A stretch of DNA of 8,898 bases from Verrucomicrobiales bacterium (GTDB lineage Bacteria > Verrucomicrobiota > Verrucomicrobiia > Limisphaerales > UBA1096): the NCBI GenBank assembly GCA_028817635.1, contig JAPPPH010000012.1, positions 1 to 8,898 on the forward strand. Reading direction: 5' to 3'. Below, piece after piece: positions 4,759 to 8,898 of this stretch (position 1 is the stretch's first letter; each line of letters begins with the position of its first letter). Both the position numbers and the translations under genes were made by a program. The notes under the pieces were generated by a model. The model had not been told where the DNA came from and made no database searches. It saw only the letters and a list, made by a program, of their open reading frames with translations.

Positions 4759-6584
4759 CAACCCTCCTTCTTGGCGGGGTGCAGTTTTTCGCGGAGCGCC
4801 TCGGTTGGCGTGATCTCGTAGGATCGCTTCCATGCGTCCTTGGCTTCGTTCGCTTGGCCAAGTTTGTGGTGGACGTTGCCGAGTTGCTCGAACAGGTAGG
4901 CGTCCGGCGCCTTGGCCTTGTTCAACTGGACGTCCAGCAACTCGTGGGCGCGCTGCCAGGCGGCCTTGGCCTTGTCCGCTTGGCCAAGCGCTTGGTGAGC
5001 GTCACCGATGTGCTCGAAGATGGTCGAGTCCGGTTCGTCCTTGGTTAGTTCGGCGGCACGCAACAACTCGGTCAATGCCTCGTCGAATTTGCCCTGCCGG
5101 TAGTATAGCCAGCCGAGGCTATCGACGTAGGCGGCGTTGTCCGGTTCGAGTTCGTTTGCCTTGATGATCAGCTTGGCGGCTTCGTCGAGATTACGGTTGA
5201 TGTCCGCCCACATGTAGCCGAGATAATTCATCGCGTTGTGATATTCTGGCGACATCCCGATGGCTTTGTTGAAAATCTTTGCCGCGGTGTCGTATTGGCG
5301 GTTGCGCTCGTAGGCGGCTCCGAGCTGAAAATAGAAAAAGTGGGTCAGTCGGTTTTGTTCACCGGCCTGTGCGAGTTCCTCGGCCTCGAGCAGGTTTTCG
5401 ATCGCACGGGAAAAATGGTGCAACGAACTGTGGGCCAAGCCGGCATAAAACCGGTTAATGAAAGTGGCCTTGAACTGCTTGTCGGCTTTCTCGAGGGTCT
5501 CGAGAGTTTTCTTGGGCGTGTCCTGAAACAGTTGGACGCTGGCCAACTCGTAATAGGCCGGCTCAAACTTGGGGTTAATTTTCAGGACAGTCTCGAAGTG
5601 CGCCGCCGCCTCGTCGAGTTTGTCGAGGTCGCGCTTGATGCCACCGAGGACGAACAGGGCACGCTCATTGGTGGGGCGGGAGCGGAGGATGGCCTCGAGT
5701 TGCTTGGTGGCGTCTTCGGTTTTTTCCTCGCGCAGATACAGTTCGGCGAGTTGTTCGCGTACACCGACAAGGCTTGGGCTCAACTCGATGAGCGAGACGA
5801 ACAGCCGGATGGCCTTCTCGTTTTCGCCCCACAATTTGTAGTAGTCGGCTAGGCGATGGATCGTCAGCGGACTTTCCGGCTTGAGGGCATCGGCCTTGTC
5901 GAGTGCGGCGATGATGCCGGTTTTGATGTCGCTGATCTTGGATTTTGCGGCGAGGCCGGTGTCCCGGTAAAGGTCGGCGATGCCAATCCAGAATTCCGGC
6001 TGGGGCTTGTCCTTGGTCAGCGCAGTGTCGAGCACCTTGAATGCCTCGTCAAAGCGCTTAGCCGCGGAGTGGAGCTTGGTCAGGCCGCGAATGGAGATCA
6101 GCGTTGGCTGGCCCTGTGCCACGGCAGTTTCAAATGCCGCGATGGCTTCGGCCGGCTGGTTGGCCTGTTGGTAGGCGAGGCCAAGCCATTCGTGCGTGGC
6201 AACGGAGTCGGGGTTGGCCACTTGGCCAAGCCGCAATACCTCGATCGCCTTGTCGGTCTTTTTCTTTTGGAGATAACGCCGCGCGGTCAGGATGACGACC
6301 GATTCCTGCTCGGGATCGGCCTTGGCGGCGGCTTCGAGGTGCTTGAGGGAGTCGTCCGGTTTTCCGCGAAACTCAAAACTGCGGCTGGTGAGGTAGTGGG
6401 TCAGCCCCTCGACCCGGGAGCGGAATGACTTATCCTTTGGCTCCTCGAGTTCTTCGAGGTTGAGTCCCTCGATGCCGGAGGGCACACCGGGCCGCGGTGC
6501 CGCCTTGGGCACAGTCGTGCATCCGGCTCCGGCCCAAAGCAGGGCGAGCCCAATTGTGAGTTTCGTATGGATGCCGCTTTTCAC
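4758..6584 (-). CDS. TPR-repeat lipoprotein
   Basis: This is a 608-residue protein. The N-terminus has a basic start, a hydrophobic helix (LTIGLALLWAGAG) and a lipoprotein cysteine at 22 (AGC-TT), although the -3 lipobox residue is Gly rather than the usual Leu. The rest is a long run of tetratricopeptide repeats from about residue 60 to 595, for example around 95-125, 129-158, 276-340, 416-446, 450-515, 523-550 and 563-592. The block NYLGYMWADINRNLDEAAKL (453-472), VDSLGWLYYRQGKFDEAL (487-504) and FEHIGDAHQALGQADKA (523-539) is the C-terminal signature of a widespread bacterial TPR protein group. A role as an envelope scaffold or assembly factor is inferred; partners are unknown. The start is GTG with no purine-rich site (the upstream bases are C-rich), so it is less certain than the frame. 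Three CTTGGCCAAG words are read here as LGQ within TPR turns. Confidence 0.88.
   Translation of the reverse strand: MKSGIHTKLTIGLALLWAGAGCTTVPKAAPRPGVPSGIEGLNLEELEEPKDKSFRSRVEGLTHYLTSRSFEFRGKPDDSLKHLEAAAKADPEQESVVILTARRYLQKKKTDKAIEVLRLGQVANPDSVATHEWLGLAYQQANQPAEAIAAFETAVAQGQPTLISIRGLTKLHSAAKRFDEAFKVLDTALTKDKPQPEFWIGIADLYRDTGLAAKSKISDIKTGIIAALDKADALKPESPLTIHRLADYYKLWGENEKAIRLFVSLIELSPSLVGVREQLAELYLREEKTEDATKQLEAILRSRPTNERALFVLGGIKRDLDKLDEAAAHFETVLKINPKFEPAYYELASVQLFQDTPKKTLETLEKADKQFKATFINRFYAGLAHSSLHHFSRAIENLLEAEELAQAGEQNRLTHFFYFQLGAAYERNRQYDTAAKIFNKAIGMSPEYHNAMNYLGYMWADINRNLDEAAKLIIKANELEPDNAAYVDSLGWLYYRQGKFDEALTELLRAAELTKDEPDSTIFEHIGDAHQALGQADKAKAAWQRAHELLDVQLNKAKAPDAYLFEQLGNVHHKLGQANEAKDAWKRSYEITPTEALREKLHPAKKEG
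4763..4768 (-). promoter_or_regulatory. Ribosome binding site deciding the DUF2203 start
   Basis: On the minus strand AGGAGG lies four bases before the ATG at 4758, inside the last codons of the TPR lipoprotein gene. This near-perfect Shine-Dalgarno site, with the TGATG stop/start overlap, identifies 4758 as the true start. Confidence 0.88.
4851..4862. repeat. CGCTTGGCCAAG palindrome, copy 5
   Basis: Exact core with CG on one side only, in the TPR lipoprotein gene, read as Leu-Gly-Gln-Ala near the C-terminus. Confidence 0.85.
4977..4995. repeat. Composite palindrome, copy 6
   Basis: CGCTTGGCCAAGCG (4977-4990) runs on into CCAAGCGCTTGG (4984-4995). It is in the TPR lipoprotein gene, where the core is read as Ala-Leu-Gly-Gln-Ala. 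Confidence 0.9.
6221..6230. repeat. CTTGGCCAAG palindrome, copy 7
   Basis: Exact 10-bp copy in the TPR lipoprotein gene, read as Leu-Gly-Gln. A further TTGGCCA lies directly before it (6214-6220). Confidence 0.85.
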
Positions 6585-6676
6585 GGGAGGGGGCCGCTCG
6601 ACACTCCACGCCCGGCCAAGACAACCGAGGTGGAAACTCGAGCCGGCAGCCAGAGCGGCGGCGTCAGCCTGACAGA
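6585..6676. other. Short gap between the bS22-like gene and the TPR lipoprotein gene
   Basis: These 92 bp hold no convincing gene, hairpin plus T-run, or promoter. The bases just upstream of the GTG at 6584 are C-rich on the coding strand and offer no Shine-Dalgarno site, which is the main doubt about that start. Confidence 0.5.
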
Positions 6677-6781
6677 TTATTTCTGCCAGGTACGCTTCTT
6701 ATGACGATTTGCGCGTGATTTCTTTTTGCGCTTGTGCTTGTTGATGATCTTTGCTTTCCGGCGTTTCTTCAGTGAGCCCAT
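6677..6781 (-). CDS. Small ribosomal protein bS22-like (AURKAIP1/COX24 domain)
   Basis: This is a 34-residue, extremely basic protein: MGSLKKRRKAKIINKHKRKK (1-20), then KSRANRHKKRTWQK (21-34). It has 18 Lys/Arg and no acidic residue. The MGS-(x)-KKRRK start and the lysine/arginine run with a KHK motif match the AURKAIP1/COX24 C-terminal family. That family includes the 33-residue mycobacterial small-subunit protein bS22 and relates to mitochondrial mS38. It would bind rRNA in the small subunit. The start codon at 6781 is preceded by ACGAAG, a modest Shine-Dalgarno site, 39 bp after the hisG stop on the same strand. The gene is short enough to be missed by length-filtered gene finding. The family match is from memory of the sequence pattern. 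Confidence 0.8.
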   Translation of the reverse strand: MGSLKKRRKAKIINKHKRKKKSRANRHKKRTWQK

Positions 6782-6820
6782 ATATGCTTCGTTACTTTGT
6801 TTTCGAGTGGTTTAAAAAAT

Positions 6821-7702
6821 TCAGTGCACAACCTTGTTGAGGGGATACTCGATGATGCCCTCGGCTCCGGCGCTCTTTAGCACGGGAATGATTTCCCGGG
6901 CGACAGCCTCCTCAATGACGGTCTCCACCGCCACCCAGCCGCTGCCGCTCAAGCCGGAAACGGTTGGATTACGCAAGGCTGGGAGCTTTTTCAACACCTT
7001 TGAGAGGTTTTTTTCCTCAATATTGAACTTCATCCCGACCTTGGTCTCGGCATCGAGCGCCCCACGGAGGAGCATGGCAACGGTCTCAATCTTGTTCCGT
7101 TTCCAGTCGTTTTTCCATGTATCACGGTTGGCGATCAGGCGGGGGGTGGAGACGAGCAACTCGTCGACGATACGCAGATTGTTAGCCGCGAGGCTCGAGC
7201 CGGTCTCGGTCACCTCGACAATGGCGTCCACCAGTTCGCGGGCTTTAACCTCGGTGGCGCCCCATGAAAACTCGACGTTTGCCTTGACCCTGTTTTTGCG
7301 AAGGTACTTTCTGGTCAGGTTCACAACCTCGGTGGCGATGCGTTTGCCACTCAGCCCCTTGACGCTCTTGATGGGGGACTCCTCCGGCACGCATAAAACC
7401 CAGCGGGCAGGGCGGCGGGTGGCACGGCTGAACAACAGTTCGGTCACTTCATGCACCTTGGAGCCGTTCTCCATCACCCAGTCCAGTCCGGTGATTCCGC
7501 AATCGAGATAGCCAAGTTCCACATAGCGGCTGATCTCCTGTGCGCGAATGAGGCGCACTTCGATCTCCGGGTCGTCGATGTACGGCACGAGAGAGCGTGC
7601 GCTGGAGCGGACATTGAATCCGGCCTTGGCCATCTTTTCGATGGTCGGTTTCTCGAGACTGCCCTTGGGCAGTCCAAATCGTATGACTTTCTTTTTACTC
7701 AT
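6821..7702 (-). CDS. hisG: ATP phosphoribosyltransferase, long form
   Basis: HisG condenses ATP with PRPP to phosphoribosyl-ATP, the first committed step of histidine synthesis. At 293 residues it is the long, hexameric, HisZ-independent type. Visible features are IRFGLPKGSLEKP (7-19; usually KGRL), YLDCGITGLDW (65-75), the PRPP-binding loop VTETGSSLAANNL (164-176), and a C-terminal HisG_C regulatory domain from about 215 (GLSGSGWVAVETVI, 250-263; SAGAEGIIEYPLNKVV, 277-292). That domain normally carries histidine feedback inhibition. ATG 7702 is chosen because the family begins there. An in-frame GTG at 7738 would add 12 Gly/Arg-rich residues encoded by the overlapping small gene. The start lies 8 nt inside the end of that small gene, pointing to coupled translation. 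No his leader peptide or attenuator was seen, and the other his genes are not in the window. Confidence 0.95.
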   Translation of the reverse strand: MSKKKVIRFGLPKGSLEKPTIEKMAKAGFNVRSSARSLVPYIDDPEIEVRLIRAQEISRYVELGYLDCGITGLDWVMENGSKVHEVTELLFSRATRRPARWVLCVPEESPIKSVKGLSGKRIATEVVNLTRKYLRKNRVKANVEFSWGATEVKARELVDAIVEVTETGSSLAANNLRIVDELLVSTPRLIANRDTWKNDWKRNKIETVAMLLRGALDAETKVGMKFNIEEKNLSKVLKKLPALRNPTVSGLSGSGWVAVETVIEEAVAREIIPVLKSAGAEGIIEYPLNKVVH

Positions 7703-7823
7703 TGATTTGCCGCCGCGCCGCCCGCTTGGCATGGGCACGGGAATAACGCTTGGCCGATTCCTTCACCCGGGTGGCCGGGTTGAATCGCCAGGTTCTGCGC
7801 GGCAGTTTGATGTTCAATTTCAT
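7695..7823 (-). CDS. 42-residue highly basic protein of unknown function
   Basis: This small gene sits between purN and hisG. The product reads MKLNIKLPRRTWRFNPATRV (1-20), KESAKRYSRAHAKRAARRQI (21-40), then NE. It has 14 Lys/Arg against two Glu, so it is probably a nucleic-acid or ribosome binder. The W-x-x-NPxTRVxxSxKxYxR layout looks like a conserved motif, but I cannot name a family. Strong evidence that it is real: AGGAG lies 3 nt before the ATG, directly at the purN stop, and its TAA overlaps the hisG start by 8 nt. The frame runs exactly from one neighbour to the next. It has no signal peptide or membrane segment. The tight packing suggests co-translation with purN and hisG rather than a shared pathway. 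Confidence 0.8.
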   Translation of the reverse strand: MKLNIKLPRRTWRFNPATRVKESAKRYSRAHAKRAARRQINE

Positions 7824-7826
7824 TGG

Positions 7827-7831
7827 CTCCT
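7827..7831 (-). promoter_or_regulatory. Ribosome binding site of the 42-residue basic protein, overlapping the purN stop
   Basis: On the minus strand the sequence reads TTTAGGAGCCAATG. The purN stop TAG (7830-7832) shares its AG with the AGGAG core, and the ATG begins 3 nt later at 7823. Ribosomes terminating on purN would uncover this site, so the arrangement favours termination-reinitiation coupling. Confidence 0.8.
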
Positions 7832-8435
7832 AAACAGGTTGGCCGATGCGAATCTCGCCGTTGAACAGGCGGGCGAGTGTCCGCGGATAAAGCTCGTGTT
7901 CCTCTTCCTGAATGCGCCGGTGGAGTGTCTCCGGGGTGTCATCCTCCAGCACGGGCACCACGCCCTGCGCGAGGATCGGGCCGGTGTCGATACCGTGATC
8001 CACCAAGTGAACGGTGCACCCGGTCACCCTGACCCCGTACTCGTGTGCCTGCTTCCAAGCCTCCAGTCCCGGAAACGCCGGCAGCAAAGAGGGGTGGATA
8101 TTAATCACCTTTTGTCCGAATGCACGCAGAAAATCACCCTTTAAAATACGCATGAACCCGGCCAGCGCGACCCACTCCGCGCCGGAATCACGAATGGCAT
8201 TCACGTAGGCGACCTCGGCGGCCTCATCCAGTTTGGTGCGAAAATTCCCCGGTTCGATGAACCGCGCGGGCAGGCCAAAGTCACGGGCTCGCTCCAGAAT
8301 CCCGGCATCCCCGACATCGCTCGCGACCAGCACGATCTCCGCCGACAACGAACCGTCCTCACAGGCCTTGGCTAGCGAGACAAAATTGGATCCCTTGCCG
8401 GAACCCAACACGGCAATCTTGGGTTTGTCACTCAT
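7830..8435 (-). CDS. purN: Phosphoribosylglycinamide formyltransferase
   Basis: This 201-residue enzyme is the normal length for PurN. It transfers a formyl group from 10-formyltetrahydrofolate to glycinamide ribonucleotide, the third step of purine synthesis, in the cytoplasm. The catalytic triad seen in E. coli PurN (Asn106, His108, Asp144) is present as Asn112 and His114 in INIHPSLLPAFPG and Asp150 in VDHGIDTGPI. The ribonucleotide-phosphate loop is GSGKGSNF (11-18). A GGAG (plus-strand 8440-8443) lies four bases before the ATG at 8435. It is the first clear gene of the leftward cluster. Its promoter should lie in 8436-8642, where I could not pick a convincing -35/-10 pair. Confidence 0.96.
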   Translation of the reverse strand: MSDKPKIAVLGSGKGSNFVSLAKACEDGSLSAEIVLVASDVGDAGILERARDFGLPARFIEPGNFRTKLDEAAEVAYVNAIRDSGAEWVALAGFMRILKGDFLRAFGQKVINIHPSLLPAFPGLEAWKQAHEYGVRVTGCTVHLVDHGIDTGPILAQGVVPVLEDDTPETLHRRIQEEEHELYPRTLARLFNGEIRIGQPV

Positions 8436-8473
8436 CGAACTCCGCCCGTCGCCGGACGCAGGCGCAACCTAAA

Positions 8474-8490
8474 CCAAGCGCTTGGCCAAG
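8474..8490. repeat. Composite palindrome, copy 8 (intergenic)
   Basis: CCAAGCGCTTGG (8474-8485) overlaps CTTGGCCAAG (8481-8490), with the same arrangement as copy 4. It lies outside any confident gene, about 39 bp upstream of the purN start. Confidence 0.9.
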
Positions 8491-8620
8491 TGGAGTTTGA
8501 AATAATCTGCGGCTTGTGGCCAAGCGGTGACGGTGAAGAGGCGGTTCCAGCGGATTTGCTTGCGGTCTCTTTTGCCAAGCGCGTAGTATCCGCCGGCCTC
8601 TTTGGTGCATAGGAGGCGTT

Positions 8621-8638
8621 CGCTGTTCAAAAACAGCG
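8621..8638. other. Perfect 7-bp hairpin just upstream of tRNA-Arg
   Basis: CGCTGTT (8621-8627) and AACAGCG (8632-8638) are exact complements around the loop CAAA, ending 4 bp before the tRNA. Neither strand has a T-run after it, so it is not a standard intrinsic terminator. It could be a tRNA 5'-leader structure or a protein-binding inverted repeat. Confidence 0.4.
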
Positions 8639-8642
8639 TCAT

Positions 8643-8719
8643 GCGCGCGTAGCTCAATTGGATAGAGCGCTGGCCTCCGAAGCCAGAGGTTGTGGGTTCG
8701 ACCCCCGCCGCGCGTACCA
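8643..8719 (+). tRNA. tRNA-Arg (anticodon CCG)
   Basis: This is a complete 77-nt cloverleaf. The acceptor stem GCGCGCG pairs with CGCGCGT (a G-T wobble at the first pair). The D-stem is GCTC/GAGC. The anticodon stem CTGGC/GCCAG carries the loop CTCCGAA, giving anticodon CCG for the arginine codon CGG. The T-stem GTGGG/CCCGC holds the loop TTCGACC, followed by discriminator A and an encoded CCA at 8717-8719. It stands alone, transcribed away from purN. Translating the opposite strand yields the familiar spurious 'GVEPTTSGFGGQRS' peptide of mis-annotated tRNA genes. Confidence 0.97.
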
Positions 8720-8790
8720 CTTCTTTCGGTTCGTTCCCCTGCTTCACATCCCGCACACCTTTTGACGTGTATTTGAGTGAAGATGTGCGG

Positions 8791-8898
8791 TTAGTTTGCT
8801 CTTCTTTTGCTCCAGCGTTGGCCGGCTTTTAGGGTGGCGTGCGCTTGGCCAAGCGCTTGGCACTCAGCCTCGAATTCCTCCGGGGACTCGGTGTTGAA
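8791..8898 (-). CDS. C-terminal end of an unidentified protein (5' part outside window)
   Basis: A minus-strand frame is open from the right edge to TAA at 8791-8793 and encodes 35 residues: FNTESPEEFEAECQALGQAH, then ATLKAGQRWSKRRAN. The mixture of an acidic helix, an LGQA segment and a basic tail is typical of a real protein end, and codon use resembles the neighbours. Too little is visible to name a family. The LGQA segment is encoded by the longest palindromic repeat of the window (8841-8860). The tRNA runs towards this gene's 3' end. Confidence 0.6.
   Translation of the reverse strand, partial: FNTESPEEFEAECQALGQAHATLKAGQRWSKRRAN
8841..8860. repeat. Composite palindrome, copy 9 (longest)
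   Basis: GCGCTTGGCCAAGCGCTTGG combines the 14-bp palindrome (8842-8855) with CCAAGCGCTTGG (8849-8860). It is inside the partial gene at the right end, read as Ala-Leu-Gly-Gln-Ala. Confidence 0.9.

Larger units (their letters stand above)
8436..8642. other. Palindrome-rich gap between purN and tRNA-Arg
   Basis: This 207-bp gap holds one complete composite repeat (8474-8490) and two decayed relatives: TGGCCAAGCG at 8516-8525 and a TTGCCAAGCG-like copy near 8572-8581. It also holds a perfect hairpin at 8621-8638. A minus-strand open frame of 57 codons (8469-8642) exists, but it begins at the base next to the tRNA with no Shine-Dalgarno site, and much of it comes from the palindromic words. I treat it as non-coding or a gene remnant. 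The purN promoter is expected here. Confidence 0.5.

Noticed and set aside
4759..4833. Longer DUF2203 start at 4833
   Set aside because: The extra 25 residues lie inside the TPR gene in another frame. The AGGAGG before 4758 and the DUF2203 family N-terminus support the shorter form.
5238..5852. 204-codon plus-strand frame antisense to the TPR gene
   Set aside because: It is the complement of a well-supported TPR protein; its leucine- and glycine-rich translation shows no motif and it lacks a ribosome binding site.
6805..6840. Intrinsic terminator after hisG
   Set aside because: There is a six-T run on the minus strand just after the stop, but the preceding CAAC-AAG-GTTG hairpin has only four base pairs and is set back from the T-run.
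6834..7511. 225-codon plus-strand frame antisense to hisG
   Set aside because: Serine-, threonine- and arginine-rich shadow of hisG with no recognisable domain.
7703..7738. GTG start for hisG at 7738
   Set aside because: The 12 added residues are unlike HisG and are the shadow of the small basic-protein gene in another frame.
8469..8756. Minus-strand open frame of 95 codons across the tRNA gene
   Set aside because: Its upper part translates the antisense of tRNA-Arg (the GVEPTTSGFGGQRS artefact). The remaining 57 codons (8469-8642) start next to the tRNA with no Shine-Dalgarno site and are largely made of palindromic words. A gene remnant cannot be excluded.
8751..8790. CCGCACA / TGTGCGG inverted repeat as a bidirectional terminator
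   Set aside because: The 7-bp stem has a 26-base loop, an alternative CACATC/GATGTG pairing competes with it, and no T-run follows on either strand.
1..8898. CRISPR array, insertion sequence or integron
   Set aside because: The repeated word is too short and too irregularly spaced for CRISPR repeats or attC sites. No transposase, integrase or cas-like protein is encoded, and no terminal inverted repeats bracket any segment.

Overview
The window looks like a chromosomal segment from a member of the PVC superphylum, most likely a marine or soil Verrucomicrobiota. This is inferred from the proteins. The left end holds the C-terminus of a large secreted PVC-type protein and a secreted lipoprotein FAD oxidoreductase of a kind common in Planctomycetota and Verrucomicrobiota. 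The rest is housekeeping metabolism. Base composition is moderately GC-rich and even. I see no transposase, phage gene, CRISPR array or other sign of a mobile element.

Layout. Positions 1-537 (+) are the end of a protein that runs in from the left. It meets a leftward FAD-dependent oxidoreductase (534-2267) tail to tail, and the two stop codons overlap. An 81-bp divergent gap carries a perfect 7+7 inverted repeat and a candidate promoter. A two-gene rightward unit follows: a dihydroorotate-dehydrogenase-like flavoprotein (2349-3377) and dephospho-CoA kinase coaE (3377-3997), joined by a TAATG stop/start overlap. From 8435 down to 3940 everything is on the minus strand in what looks like one long cluster: purN, a 42-residue basic protein, hisG, a 34-residue bS22/AURKAIP1-like ribosomal protein, a 608-residue TPR lipoprotein, a DUF2203 protein and a small membrane protein. 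A tRNA-Arg (anticodon CCG) lies at 8643-8719 (+). The C-terminal 35 codons of another minus-strand gene enter from the right end.

The genes cover purine synthesis (PurN), histidine synthesis (HisG), CoA synthesis (CoaE), possibly pyrimidine metabolism, and translation (tRNA-Arg and a tiny ribosomal protein). Two very small basic proteins (7695-7823 and 6677-6781) flank hisG. Both are short enough for automatic annotation to miss; the first has a strong Shine-Dalgarno site and overlaps the hisG start.

The most unusual signal is a DNA word rather than a gene. The palindrome CTTGGCCAAG occurs nine times in 8.9 kb, where about 0.01 would be expected by chance. Copies often extend to CGCTTGGCCAAGCG, or run on into a second overlapping palindrome, CCAAGCGCTTGG. 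The word occurs inside genes, in all three codon phases within a single gene, and between genes. It therefore appears to be maintained as DNA, like the cyanobacterial HIP1 palindrome, rather than as a protein motif.
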